64,000 nt of DNA from Pelagibacteraceae bacterium AG-430-I06 (GCA_003209895.1 QCOH01000002.1:1-64000); one strand, 5' to 3'. Shown: positions 10,264 to 18,832, numbered from the stretch's first letter. The notes: generated by a model from the letters alone, not told the origin. Translations and numbers: made by a program.

Positions 10264-10839
10264 TTAAAAAAGCCGGCGTATTATCGCCGGCTTTTTTTTT
10301 GGCTCTGATAACAAAGCAAACCCCTCACATCTAACTATTTTAAGTTTCATTAAATTCTTTGATCTTATTCCCCCTAAGGCAATAAACTTACTTTTATAAT
10401 TCTTTGTAAATAAATTAAATTTTGTCGTTCCCAAAAAGGATTTTTTATTCTTGTAATCTGTTTTAAAAAGTCTTGAAAAGATCAATTCATTACAGCCCTG
10501 AATATTTTTAATTGTTATGTCCCTTAAATTATGGACCGAACCTATTATTTCAAATTTTCTGCCATTTCTTTTATTTTTAATCACCAAGGCCTTATTATAG
10601 GACGATAGATAAATGCCATTAGCACCTACTTTAGAGGCTAGCGAAATATTGTTTGCTATAAAAAACTTGATATATTTTTTCTTACAAATCTTAGCAAAAT
10701 TCACAATATCTCTTAGTTTTTCATTTTTAGACTTACTTCTGTAAATAAGATTAAACTTACCTTTTGTTTTAATAAGATTTAGATTAATTGAACTTAAATT
10801 TTCAATGTAAATGTAGTATTTATTTTTTTTAATAAACAT
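10264..10839 (-). CDS. ThiE-like (thiamine phosphate synthase/TenI fold) protein, degenerate
   Basis: A 191-residue protein starting at MFIKKNKYYIYIENL. The fold signature of ThiE/TenI proteins is recognisable: GANGIYLSS (compare GADGVHLGQ), IIGSVHN (compare IIGvSxH) and the phosphate-binding-like FIALGGIRSKN. Key residues of true thiamine phosphate synthase appear changed, for example the H and Q of GADGVHLGQ, so catalysis is doubtful. A longer in-frame version (to 10896) would run antisense into yggS, so I prefer the start 3 bp from the divergent yggS ATG. Its last residues are encoded by the porin terminator hairpin. Confidence 0.65.
   Translation of the reverse strand: MFIKKNKYYIYIENLSSINLNLIKTKGKFNLIYRSKSKNEKLRDIVNFAKICKKKYIKFFIANNISLASKVGANGIYLSSYNKALVIKNKRNGRKFEIIGSVHNLRDITIKNIQGCNELIFSRLFKTDYKNKKSFLGTTKFNLFTKNYKSKFIALGGIRSKNLMKLKIVRCEGFALLSEPKKKPAIIRRLF
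10266..10300 (+). terminator. Rho-independent terminator of the porin gene
   Basis: An 8-bp GC-rich stem, AGCCGGCG (10271-10278) and CGCCGGCT (10285-10292), encloses the loop TATTAT and is followed by a T-tract to 10300. An A-tract before the stem makes it usable on both strands. It lies just after the porin stop and also inside the 3' end of the convergent ThiE-like gene. Confidence 0.92.
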
Positions 10840-10842
10840 TTT

Positions 10843-11502
10843 ATGACTAGTGTAGTTGAAAGATTCGATAAAATCCAAGCTGATATTTTGGCCCAAAAGA
10901 CCAATTTAAAACAGCCCGTCGAAATAATTGCTGTAAGCAAAACCTTTCCCTTAAATCATATTAACCCTTTAATAAAACATGGGCACCTTCATTTTGGTGA
11001 GAACAAAGTTCAAGACGCTGAAAAAAAGTGGAAAGAAATAAAAAAAGAAAAAACCAATTTGCAGCTACATATGTTAGGGAAACTTCAAACAAATAAAGTC
11101 AAAAAAGCAGTTTTAATATTTGATTATATACACTCTTTAGATAATAAAAAATTAGCAGATGCTTGTAAAAAAAATGAAATTGAGCTGAAAAAAAAAATTT
11201 CTTACTTTATCCAAGTTAATTTTGCTAAAGAAGAACAAAAATCCGGTGTTTCAATTACAGAAGCTCCAAGTTTTTTTGATTATTGTAAAAATAAAAATAA
11301 TTTAAATGTAGTAGGTTTAATGTGTTTTCCTCCATTTAATTTAGATCCATCAGTTTTTTTTAAACAGGCAATGGAATTGAACAGAAAATTGGGACTCAAA
11401 GATCTAAGTATGGGTATGTCAAATGATTATTTAAAAGCTATTCAATTTGGAAGTACTTTTGTGCGAATTGGGAGCGCTATTTTTGGTGATAGAAAAGTTT
11501 AA
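10843..11502 (+). CDS. yggS: YggS family pyridoxal phosphate homeostasis protein
   Basis: A 219-residue PLP-binding protein of the YggS/PROSC family, involved in vitamin B6 and amino-acid homeostasis without known enzymatic activity. The PLP lysine is in IIAVSKTFP near residue 33. The FGENKVQDAEKKW segment (about 52-64), GLMCFPP and the C-terminal LSMGMSNDYLKAIQFGSTFVRIGSAIFG motif are all family hallmarks. It starts only 3 bp from the divergent ThiE-like gene and converges on the L,D-transpeptidase gene with a 4-bp overlap. Confidence 0.92.
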   Translation: MTSVVERFDKIQADILAQKTNLKQPVEIIAVSKTFPLNHINPLIKHGHLHFGENKVQDAEKKWKEIKKEKTNLQLHMLGKLQTNKVKKAVLIFDYIHSLDNKKLADACKKNEIELKKKISYFIQVNFAKEEQKSGVSITEAPSFFDYCKNKNNLNVVGLMCFPPFNLDPSVFFKQAMELNRKLGLKDLSMGMSNDYLKAIQFGSTFVRIGSAIFGDRKV

Positions 11503-11987
11503 CTTATTATGATTTTTGTTTCCTTTTTTATGAAAGGCAGGATCTTAATAAAGTCTTTCTTTTTAATCGATACGCAACCTCTCGTTGGATTAAATTTTTC
11601 TGTTAAATGTAAAAAAATCGCACTTCCTTTGAATGGTATCACAGGATTTCTATTATAATTTATTACAAGAATAAGATCATAAGAATTTCTTTTTAGAAAA
11701 ATTTTCTCTGCTTTCTTGGAAAACGGAAATTTTATTAGTTGGTTATATTCTTTGGAAATAGGATCATCGCACCAACCCATATTTTTTTTTATGACCATTT
11801 TTGGTATTTTTGTTATTAAATTTTTCAAACGATCTTTTCTATATAGTAAAAATTCAAATTTAAATTTACCTTTTGGGGTACAAAGGTCTCCTTCTTTTTT
11901 ATTTTTAGAAATCCCCCTTTTACCTACGGCACATTTTATCTTATAATGTCTAAAGTATAAAAATTTATTTTTTAAAAATATATGCAT
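11499..11987 (-). CDS. L,D-transpeptidase family (YkuD domain) protein
   Basis: A 162-residue YkuD-domain protein, the family that makes 3-3 peptidoglycan cross-links or anchors proteins to peptidoglycan. The substrate-side motif KEGDLCTPKGKF (about residues 31-42) and the catalytic segment HLTEKFNPTRGCVSI (about 126-140, with catalytic His and Cys) are both present. There is no signal peptide or membrane segment, as in the short COG3786-type homologues, so its route to the periplasm is unclear. Its start codon is half of a palindromic ATGCAT shared with the divergent regulator gene. Confidence 0.83.
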   Translation of the reverse strand: MHIFLKNKFLYFRHYKIKCAVGKRGISKNKKEGDLCTPKGKFKFEFLLYRKDRLKNLITKIPKMVIKKNMGWCDDPISKEYNQLIKFPFSKKAEKIFLKRNSYDLILVINYNRNPVIPFKGSAIFLHLTEKFNPTRGCVSIKKKDFIKILPFIKKETKIIIS

Positions 11988-12617
11988 TTACAATCTTATA
12001 AAATTAAAGCTGCTATTTCATGTAATAAAAATTTTAGCAATTCATTAAATGAATTAAAACCTTTTTTAAGTTTTGATGTAATTGAAATTTATCCACAAAC
12101 TGAACCTAAAACCATAAACTCAGACTATCAGGTTTTAATAACAGATATTTCAGCTTATCAAAAATTTATTTTTGAGAAGATCAATATTCCTAAAATTTTA
12201 ATATTAAAGCAAAATGAAAAAAATACATTTAAGAGTAAATTTGAATTAATAGTCAAATTACCTATAAATGCTTTTCAATTTAACCGTACAGTTGTTGATT
12301 TATCTCAAAAATATAAGTTTGACTTAAATTCTCTTATTAAAATTAAAGAATACATACTTGATAAAAATACAAGATTTTTAAAGAAAAAAGAGAGCTCAAT
12401 AAAGATTACAGAGAAAGAAATGAATTTTATAGAGGAACTAAATAATTCGACCAAACCTTTAACAAAGAACTATATATTAAAAAATATCTGGGGATATTCA
12501 TCAGACGCTGATACACACACAATAGAAACTCACATATATAGATTAAGGCAAAAAATTAAAAATAAATTTAAAGATGAAAATTTTATAAAAAATACTAAAG
12601 ATGGATACTCATTTTGA
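11982..12617 (+). CDS. OmpR-type winged-helix DNA-binding protein with degenerate receiver domain
   Basis: A 211-residue regulator. The C-terminal part (about residues 130-211) is a clear OmpR/PhoB winged helix: ITEKEMNFIEEL, then KNYILKNIWGYSSDADTHTIETHIYRL in two segments, and a KDGYSF wing. The N-terminal 120 residues have receiver-like spacing (VLITDIS near the expected phospho-Asp) but lack the usual acidic pair at the end of strand 1 (AAISCNKNF), so normal phosphorylation is doubtful. No histidine kinase gene is adjacent. Its stop TGA overlaps the TTG start proposed for the ArfA-like gene. Confidence 0.75.
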   Translation: MHLQSYKIKAAISCNKNFSNSLNELKPFLSFDVIEIYPQTEPKTINSDYQVLITDISAYQKFIFEKINIPKILILKQNEKNTFKSKFELIVKLPINAFQFNRTVVDLSQKYKFDLNSLIKIKEYILDKNTRFLKKKESSIKITEKEMNFIEELNNSTKPLTKNYILKNIWGYSSDADTHTIETHIYRLRQKIKNKFKDENFIKNTKDGYSF

Positions 12618-12730
12618 AAAAAAGAAATATTTTTGCAAAAGATCTTTTGTCAAATAAATATCGTAAAAGAGTTGTTAAACCAAAGAAAGGCAAAGGAAGC
12701 TACAACAGAAAAAAGTTTAGGAGAGCCTAG
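12614..12730 (+). CDS. arfA: ArfA-like alternative ribosome-rescue factor (38 aa)
   Basis: A very short, basic frame beginning with TTG at 12614, overlapping the upstream regulator stop. The peptide contains KDLLSNKYRKRVVKPKKGKG followed by SYNRKKFRRA. This parallels the E. coli ArfA core, which has LLHDPLFRQRVEKNKKGKG and then SYMRKGK: LL, R-x-RV, and KKGKGSY-x-RK are shared. ArfA recruits RF2 to ribosomes stalled without a stop codon. An in-frame stop at 12596-12598 restricts the start to the 12599-12614 interval. It ends about where truncated, active E. coli ArfA ends, and its 3' end overlaps the convergent PfkB gene by 14 bp. Confidence 0.72.
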   Translation: MKKRNIFAKDLLSNKYRKRVVKPKKGKGSYNRKKFRRA

Positions 12731-13646
12731 CTCCAATTCTTTGTATAATTTTTGAAGACATTTCAGTCCCTTTTTGTAAACTTTCTTTAAGCGATAAATT
12801 ATTAATATAACCATGTAAAAATCCGGCAGCAAATAGATCACCTGCTCCGGTCAAATCAACAATCTTTAAATTTCTTTGAATACCAAAATCTACCACTTCC
12901 TCGTTTTTAATTGCAATACTGCCTTTTTCACCACGGGTTATCACTATAAGTTTTTTTAATTCTTTTCCAAAAGAAATTACATCTTCGAAATTTTTTGTTT
13001 CAATTAAAGATAAAATTTCCTGCTCATTTGCAAAAATAATATCTAAAGAATTTTTTACTAAATTTAAAAAATTTTCTTTATGTCTATCAACACAAAATTT
13101 ATCAGAAAGAGACATAGCTGTTTTTTTGGAATTTTTTATTGCCTTCTGAAAAGCTCTCTTAGGATGTCCTTCATCCCAAAGATATCCCTCAAAAAATGTA
13201 ATTTTACTATCTTTAATTGCCTCAATATTAATATCATCTTCATTTATTTTTCCTGCTACACCAAGGAAAGTGCACATAGTTCTCTCAGAGTCAGGAGTAA
13301 TTAAAATCAGACAAGTTCCAGTAGGTGTAGCTTCATTCTTTTTTGAATATAAAAATTTAACATTTTCCTTTTTTAAACCTTCTTCGTATTTCTTACCCAA
13401 ATCATCATTATTTATTTTTCCGATAAAACCAACATCATTATTTAATTGTGAAAGACCAACAATTGAATTGGCAACCGAACCTCCCGAAATAGTTTCTTGA
13501 ATTTTTAAATTGGATGTAAGATTTTTAAATTCATTTTCATTAACTAATTTCATTGTACTTTTAGTAAGATTATTTTTTTTCAAAAAATCATCGTCAACTT
13601 TGCAAATCACATCTATAATTGCATTTCCAATACCTAAAATTTTCAT
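12717..13646 (-). CDS. PfkB family carbohydrate/nucleoside kinase
   Basis: A 309-residue ribokinase-fold kinase. It starts with the typical MKILGIGNAIIDVICKVDD, has the substrate-side GGSVANSIVGLSQL (about residues 55-68), and ends with the catalytic and anion-hole motif VDLTGAGDLFAAGFLHGY (about 263-280; the Asp of GAGD is the base). Homologues in Alphaproteobacteria are often annotated as adenosine kinase, and the overall layout fits that, but specificity cannot be fixed from sequence. It lies 1 bp downstream of nth on the same strand. Confidence 0.88.
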   Translation of the reverse strand: MKILGIGNAIIDVICKVDDDFLKKNNLTKSTMKLVNENEFKNLTSNLKIQETISGGSVANSIVGLSQLNNDVGFIGKINNDDLGKKYEEGLKKENVKFLYSKKNEATPTGTCLILITPDSERTMCTFLGVAGKINEDDINIEAIKDSKITFFEGYLWDEGHPKRAFQKAIKNSKKTAMSLSDKFCVDRHKENFLNLVKNSLDIIFANEQEILSLIETKNFEDVISFGKELKKLIVITRGEKGSIAIKNEEVVDFGIQRNLKIVDLTGAGDLFAAGFLHGYINNLSLKESLQKGTEMSSKIIQRIGARLS

Positions 13647-13647
13647 A

Positions 13648-14301
13648 TTAAGCCTTTTTTGTTTTTATGGGTTTTTTTCTCTTAGGATAACAAGTGGTAC
13701 AGATTTTACAAGCAACACCATAACATTCCCTAGCTTTACAATATTCTCTTCCATAATAAATAATTTGAAGATGAAGTTTATTCCATGATTTTTTAGGAAA
13801 TAATCTTTTCAGATCTTTTTCAGTTTGAATTACATTTTTTCCGTTAGTTAGTCCCCATCTTTGGGCCAATCTATGAATATGTGTATCAACGGGGAACGCG
13901 GGTATTCCAAATTTTTGTGACATAATTACACTGGCAGTTTTATGACCTACACCGTGTAAATCCTCTAAATCTTCAAAATTTTTAGGAACTTTTCCGTTAT
14001 GTTTTTTTAATAATTGTTTTGATAACAAATAAACGCTCTTAGCCTTGTTTCTAAAAAGACCTATTCTTTTAATAAGTCTCTCTATTTTTTTTCTTCCCAA
14101 TTTTACAAAATGTTCTGGTTTATAATATTTTTTATAAATATTCTTTGTTACGTTATTCACATTTAAATCAGTTGTTTGAGCAGATAGCGTAACAGAAACT
14201 AAAAGGGTAAATGTATTTTTATGTTTTAGGGGAATTGGTGTTTTGGGATAAATTTTATTTAAAATTTTTAAAACTATTTTAGCTCTATTTATTTGACTCA
14301 T
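13648..14301 (-). CDS. nth: Endonuclease III (DNA glycosylase/AP lyase)
   Basis: A base-excision repair enzyme for oxidised pyrimidines. The 217-residue protein has the helix-hairpin-helix LHGVGHKTASVI with catalytic Lys (about residues 115-126) and the catalytic Asp in FPVDTHIHRLAQRWG (about 137-151). The C-terminal cysteine cluster is unusual: cysteines occur at relative positions 0, 5, 10, 13 and 16, where the classical [4Fe-4S] pattern is 0, 7, 10 and 16. A cluster may still form with a shifted ligand. The gene follows dapB by 10 bp. Confidence 0.93.
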   Translation of the reverse strand: MSQINRAKIVLKILNKIYPKTPIPLKHKNTFTLLVSVTLSAQTTDLNVNNVTKNIYKKYYKPEHFVKLGRKKIERLIKRIGLFRNKAKSVYLLSKQLLKKHNGKVPKNFEDLEDLHGVGHKTASVIMSQKFGIPAFPVDTHIHRLAQRWGLTNGKNVIQTEKDLKRLFPKKSWNKLHLQIIYYGREYCKARECYGVACKICTTCYPKRKKPIKTKKA

Positions 14302-14311
14302 TGTTTTAAAT

Positions 14312-15088
14312 TCATTTAAAATTTAAAACATTTTTCATTGAGTACAAACCTGACTTTTTATTTATTAACCATTTAGCAGCTGTTAGGGCACCCTCTGAAT
14401 ATAAAGCTCTATCAAAGGACTCATGATTTAAAGTAACAACCTCTTTTCCACTAGAGAATTTTACCTCATGTTCACCAACAACTTTCCCTTTCCTTTGAGA
14501 ATTAAAATTAATTTTTTTTCCGTAAGGAAAAGATTTTTTATTTAAATATTTTTTACCCATAATTCTATTTAGTGTTTTGTTTTTTCCAATTGCAATACCA
14601 TTTCCAAGCATAAGAGCAGTCCCTGAAGGATGATCTTTCTTAAATTTGTGGTGGACCTCATAAACCTTACTCAAAAACTTTTTACCAAGAGATTTAGATG
14701 CTATCTCTGTTAAATAAACTAATAAATTTACCCCCAAACTCATATTACCAGCTTTAAGTATAGGTATTTTTCTAGAGTATTTTTTTATTAACTTTTCCTC
14801 TTTTTTAGAAAAACCTGTTGTGCCAATAACAACTCTTTTCTTCAACTTTGATGCAATTTTTAGAACTTCTAAAGTGCACTTGGGTACTGTAAAATCTATA
14901 ATCACTTTTGCTTTTTGGAATGCATCTATCGAGTTAATGCAAGGTTTAAGACCGTACACTTTTTTATTAATTATTTTATTTTCTGTAATAGAAACAACTT
15001 TAAAATCCCTTGAAAGCCTCGATGATTTAATGATCTGCTGACCCATTCTTCCAAGACATCCAGTTATAGCTAAATTTATTTTTTTCAT
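14312..15088 (-). CDS. dapB: 4-hydroxy-tetrahydrodipicolinate reductase
   Basis: The second committed enzyme of the diaminopimelate/lysine pathway, reducing the DapA product with NAD(P)H. The 258-residue protein has the N-terminal nucleotide motif ITGCLGRMGQQI (residues 8-19), IDFTVP, GTTGF, and the substrate-binding signature EVHHKFKKDHPSGTAL (about 143-158). The product feeds lysine and peptidoglycan synthesis. It abuts dnaJ with no spacer, so it is probably read as the distal part of the dnaK-dnaJ transcript. Confidence 0.96.
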   Translation of the reverse strand: MKKINLAITGCLGRMGQQIIKSSRLSRDFKVVSITENKIINKKVYGLKPCINSIDAFQKAKVIIDFTVPKCTLEVLKIASKLKKRVVIGTTGFSKKEEKLIKKYSRKIPILKAGNMSLGVNLLVYLTEIASKSLGKKFLSKVYEVHHKFKKDHPSGTALMLGNGIAIGKNKTLNRIMGKKYLNKKSFPYGKKINFNSQRKGKVVGEHEVKFSSGKEVVTLNHESFDRALYSEGALTAAKWLINKKSGLYSMKNVLNFK

Positions 15089-16222
15089 TTAATTTTTCCA
15101 GAACTTTTTTGCTTTATCAAAGAATGTTTTAATTAATGGGTTTGATTTTGTATCTTCTAAAGTTTTAAATTCTTCTAATAGTTCTTTTTGTTTTTTGGTC
15201 AAAGATGTGGGCACCTCAGTTATAATTCTGATATATAAGTCTCCGGTTGAGCTTCTCCTTAAAATTGGCATACCCTTACCTCTTAGTCTTAACTGTTTTC
15301 CGCTTTGGGTTCCAGCAGGAATTTTTATTTTTGTTTTCCCTCCGTCAATCGAGGGTACTTCAACTGTTGTTCCTAAAGCAGCATCTGCGATGGAAATTGG
15401 TAATTCATAGTAAAGATTTTCCTCTGCCCTTTTAAAAATATTATGCCCCTCGACTGAGACAAACAAATACAAATCTCCACTTCCTCCACCTTTGCTACCA
15501 GCCTCCCCTTTTCCTGAAAGTCTTATTCTTGTTCCATCATCAACCCCTTTTGGAATTTTTACTGAAACAGACTCATTTGATTGTGTCTTTCCTATTCCGC
15601 TACAGTTATTGCAAGGGTCTTTTATTGTTTCTCCTTCTCCACTACATTGAGGACAAGTTTGTTGTATTGTAAAGAAACCTTGACTAGATCTTACTTTACC
15701 CTGTCCTCCACAATAATTACAAACCGAAGGTTTTGAACCCGGTTTGGCACCACCGCCAGAACATGTCTTACACTTTTTGTATGTAGTATAACTTATTTTT
15801 TTCTCAGTACCCTTAAAAGCATCATTCAAATCAATCGAAATGTCGTATCTAAGATCGTTACCTCTATTATTTGTTCTTCTTCTAGATCTTCCTGTACTAA
15901 ATCCAAAATCCCCAAAGTCTCCAAATACATCCTCGAAAATATCTGAGAAAGATGAGGAGAAATCAAAATTACTAAAACCTCCTTGTCCACCAGAACCCTG
16001 AAAAGCAGCATGTCCGAATTGATCGTAATTCGCTTTTCTTTTATCATCAGAAAGAACGTGATAAGCCTCACTTGCTTCTTTAAATTTTTCTTCCGAACTC
16101 TTATCTCCTTTATTTTTATCAGGATGATACTTAAGTGCTAATTTTCTGTAGGCTTTTTTTATTTCTTCTTTATTGGCTGATTTATTTACACCTAAGACCT
16201 CATAATAATCTCTTTTTGACAT
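15089..16222 (-). CDS. dnaJ: Chaperone protein DnaJ
   Basis: The Hsp40 co-chaperone that delivers substrates to DnaK and stimulates its ATPase. The 377-residue protein has the J domain with HPD ([10 protein letters not shown], about residue 32), a Gly/Phe-rich linker (about 75-110), the zinc-binding domain with four CxxCxGxG-type repeats ([32 protein letters not shown]) and the C-terminal substrate-binding domain. It follows dnaK by 28 bp and is followed without a gap by dapB. Confidence 0.97.
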   Translation of the reverse strand: MSKRDYYEVLGVNKSANKEEIKKAYRKLALKYHPDKNKGDKSSEEKFKEASEAYHVLSDDKRKANYDQFGHAAFQGSGGQGGFSNFDFSSSFSDIFEDVFGDFGDFGFSTGRSRRRTNNRGNDLRYDISIDLNDAFKGTEKKISYTTYKKCKTCSGGGAKPGSKPSVCNYCGGQGKVRSSQGFFTIQQTCPQCSGEGETIKDPCNNCSGIGKTQSNESVSVKIPKGVDDGTRIRLSGKGEAGSKGGGSGDLYLFVSVEGHNIFKRAEENLYYELPISIADAALGTTVEVPSIDGGKTKIKIPAGTQSGKQLRLRGKGMPILRRSSTGDLYIRIITEVPTSLTKKQKELLEEFKTLEDTKSNPLIKTFFDKAKKFWKN

Positions 16223-16250
16223 AAGAAGCTTTTACTCCTACTAATTTGTC

Positions 16251-18176
16251 TTAGGCTCTTTTTTCTTTATCTTCTTTTGCGTCTACTACCTCTGCGTCAA
16301 CAACATTATCTTTCTCTTTATTATTATCTTTAGTGTCTTTTTTGTCATTAGGAGGTTTTTTAGCTGTACTTTGCTGACTTTTGTAGACTGCTTCTCCTAA
16401 TTTCATTGAGGCTTGAATTAAAGATTGAGTTTTTTTCTTTACTTCATCGGTGTTCGTTCCTTTTAATGCGTTTCTAAGATCAGAGATTGCTGTTTCTATA
16501 GTTTTTTTCTCAGCCTCATTAATTTTAGAGCCATGTTCTTTAAGATTTTTTTCAGTAGAATGAATTATTGTATCTGCTTGATTTCTAGTATCAACAGAAT
16601 CTCTCTTTTTCTTATCCGATTCTTTATTTGCCTCAGCATCTTTGACCATTTTATTAATTTCTTCATCTGATAATCCACCAGATGCTTGAATTTGAATTTT
16701 TTGCTCTTTTCCTGTACCTTTGTCTTTAGCAGATACGTTTACAATACCATTTGCATCTATATCAAAAGTTACCTCAATCTGCGGAACTCCTCTTGGCGCA
16801 GGAGCAATACCAACTAGTTCAAAGTTACCTAAAATTTTATTGTCTGAAGCCATCTCTCTCTCACCTTGTAGAACTCTTATTGATACAGCTGGCTGATTAT
16901 CTTCCGCTGTTGAAAAGACCTGACTTTTTTTTGTTGGTATAGTCGTATTCTTATCAATTAATTTTGTTGAAACACCACCTAAAGTTTCTATTCCAAGCGA
17001 TAGAGGAGTAACGTCTAAAAGCAGTACGTCTTTTACATCTCCTTGTAATACACCAGCTTGAATTGCGGCACCCATTGCTACAACTTCATCAGGATTAACA
17101 CTTTTATTCGGTTCTTTACCGAAAAAATTTTTGACTGTTTCTACTATTTTAGGCATTCTAGTCATACCACCAACAAGAACTACTTCGTTAATTTCAGCAG
17201 CTGAAAAACCAGAGTCTTTCAAAGCTGTTTTGCATGGTTCCAATGTTCTTTCAATTAAACTCTCTACTAATGCCTCAAGTTTAGCTCTTGTAAATTTTAA
17301 ATTGATATGTTTTGGACCTGTTTTGTCAGCCGTAATAAAAGGAAGATTAATTTCTGTTTGCGTTGCAGCAGACAATTCTATTTTAGCCTTCTCGGCAGCT
17401 TCTTTTAATCTCTGCAAAGCTAATTTATCTGATTTTAAATCTATACCATTGTCTTTTTTAAATTCTGAAACTAAGTAATCTACAATAGTATCGTCAAAAT
17501 CTTCTCCACCTAAGAAAGTATCTCCATTAGTAGACTTTACTTCAAAAACTCCATCTCCTATTTCTAGGATTGAGACATCAAATGTACCTCCACCTAAATC
17601 ATAAACAGCAATTTTTTTTCCACCTTTTTTGTCTAAGCCATAAGCTAGCGATGCTGCAGTAGGCTCATTGATAATTCTTAAAACCTCTAAACCTGCAATT
17701 TTTCCTGCATCTTTTGTTGCTTGCCTTTGTGCATCGTTAAAATAAGCAGGCACAGTTATTACTGCCTTTGTAACAGGTTGCCCTAGGTGCTTCTCTGCTG
17801 TTTCTTTCATTTTCTGAAGAATAAAAGCTGAAATTTGTGATGGTGAATATTTTTTCCCTTTTGCTTCTATCCACGCATCATTTTTTTCTGATTTAATAAT
17901 TTTAAACGGAACTTTTTCGACATCTTTTTTTACTGACTGATCGTCAAAAGTTCTACCTATTAATCTTTTGGCTGCAAAAATTGTATCATTAGGATTTGTA
18001 ACAGCTTGCCTCTTCGCAGGTTGCCCTACTAACTTTTCTTCTTTTTCTAGAAAAGCAACAACTGATGGTGTAGTTCTTTGTCCCTCAGCATTTTCAATTA
18101 CTTTAGCTTGTTTCCCCTCCATTATTGCAACACAGGAGTTTGTCGTTCCTAAATCTATTCCAATTACTCTACTCAT
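16251..18176 (-). CDS. dnaK: Chaperone protein DnaK (Hsp70)
   Basis: The main Hsp70 chaperone. The 641-residue protein begins [15 protein letters not shown], contains the ATPase signatures [17 protein letters not shown] (about 171) and [15 protein letters not shown] (about 193), then the substrate-binding domain, and ends in a charged tail finishing KEDKEKRA rather than the EEVKDKK-like end of many homologues. GrpE is encoded upstream and DnaJ downstream. A sigma-32-type promoter lies 11 bp upstream of the start codon, so heat-shock induction independent of grpE read-through is likely. Confidence 0.98.
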   Translation of the reverse strand: MSRVIGIDLGTTNSCVAIMEGKQAKVIENAEGQRTTPSVVAFLEKEEKLVGQPAKRQAVTNPNDTIFAAKRLIGRTFDDQSVKKDVEKVPFKIIKSEKNDAWIEAKGKKYSPSQISAFILQKMKETAEKHLGQPVTKAVITVPAYFNDAQRQATKDAGKIAGLEVLRIINEPTAASLAYGLDKKGGKKIAVYDLGGGTFDVSILEIGDGVFEVKSTNGDTFLGGEDFDDTIVDYLVSEFKKDNGIDLKSDKLALQRLKEAAEKAKIELSAATQTEINLPFITADKTGPKHINLKFTRAKLEALVESLIERTLEPCKTALKDSGFSAAEINEVVLVGGMTRMPKIVETVKNFFGKEPNKSVNPDEVVAMGAAIQAGVLQGDVKDVLLLDVTPLSLGIETLGGVSTKLIDKNTTIPTKKSQVFSTAEDNQPAVSIRVLQGEREMASDNKILGNFELVGIAPAPRGVPQIEVTFDIDANGIVNVSAKDKGTGKEQKIQIQASGGLSDEEINKMVKDAEANKESDKKKRDSVDTRNQADTIIHSTEKNLKEHGSKINEAEKKTIETAISDLRNALKGTNTDEVKKKTQSLIQASMKLGEAVYKSQQSTAKKPPNDKKDTKDNNKEKDNVVDAEVVDAKEDKEKRA

Positions 18177-18186
18177 AATACTAAAG

Positions 18187-18214
18187 ATATGGGTGTTATT
18201 TTTGTTTGTTCAAG
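18187..18214 (-). promoter_or_regulatory. Sigma-32 (RpoH)-type heat-shock promoter of dnaK
   Basis: On the minus strand, CTTGAAC (18214-18208) and ACCCATAT (18194-18187) are separated by 13 bp. This matches the RpoH consensus CTTGAAA-N13-15-CCCCATNT at nearly every position. The -10 box ends 10 bp before the dnaK ATG, so the leader would be very short. Functional use is inferred. Confidence 0.82.
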
Positions 18215-18234
18215 GCCAGAAACATAAAATTTTT

Positions 18235-18792
18235 TCATTTTTTATCCTTATTTTTGTGGTCTTTTTGCGGGACTTTTTTTGAGACAGCTACCATTGATGG
18301 CCTAAGCAGCCTTTCCCCAAACATGTATCCTGCCTGAATTTCTTGAACTATTGTTCCTGGCTCAGTTTTGTCATCCTCAACCTCTAACATTGCTTGGTGG
18401 AAGTTAGGATCAAATTTTTTATTAATTGCATCAATTTTCTCAATTTTATTTTTTTTAAAAATTGAGACCAAGTCCTTTTCAATAATTTCTATATTTTTTA
18501 AAAATTTATTCAGGTCCTTATTACCTTTAAAACTAGGATCATTTTTAATCGAAATATAAGCTCTTTGCAAATTATCCAATATTGATAAATTTTCTCTGGC
18601 AAAATTAAAACCTCCAAAATCAATAGCTTCCTTTATTTCTTTTTGAAACCTATTTCTTTGATTTTCCAATTCTGCTAATGAACGAAGAAGTTTCTCTTCT
18701 GTATTTTTAAGCTTATCTTGGATACTTTCTTTTTTTTCATTTGCATCCTCAGTAGGTTTTTTTTCATTGTCTTCGTCGTTTAAATTACTCAT
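18235..18792 (-). CDS. grpE: Nucleotide exchange factor GrpE
   Basis: The DnaK nucleotide exchange factor. The 185-residue protein has the long N-terminal helix (about residues 20-70; ENQRNRFQKEIKEA), then the compact beta domain with the family signature, here EIQAGYMFGERLLRPSMVAVSK (in segments, about 148-169). It lies 58 bp upstream of dnaK on the same strand and is divergent from rdgB, with 40 bp between start codons. An ATTATA/TATAAT hexamer (18808-18813) is a possible -10 box for grpE, but I see no clear -35. Confidence 0.95.
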   Translation of the reverse strand: MSNLNDEDNEKKPTEDANEKKESIQDKLKNTEEKLLRSLAELENQRNRFQKEIKEAIDFGGFNFARENLSILDNLQRAYISIKNDPSFKGNKDLNKFLKNIEIIEKDLVSIFKKNKIEKIDAINKKFDPNFHQAMLEVEDDKTEPGTIVQEIQAGYMFGERLLRPSMVAVSKKVPQKDHKNKDKK

Positions 18793-18832
18793 TTTTCATA
18801 TATAGTGATTATATATTCTATTTCTAGAGGCA

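Noticed and set aside
10840..10896. N-terminal extension of the ThiE-like gene
   Set aside because: The extra 19 residues would be encoded antisense to the start of yggS; the family-like sequence starts at the ATG ending at 10839.
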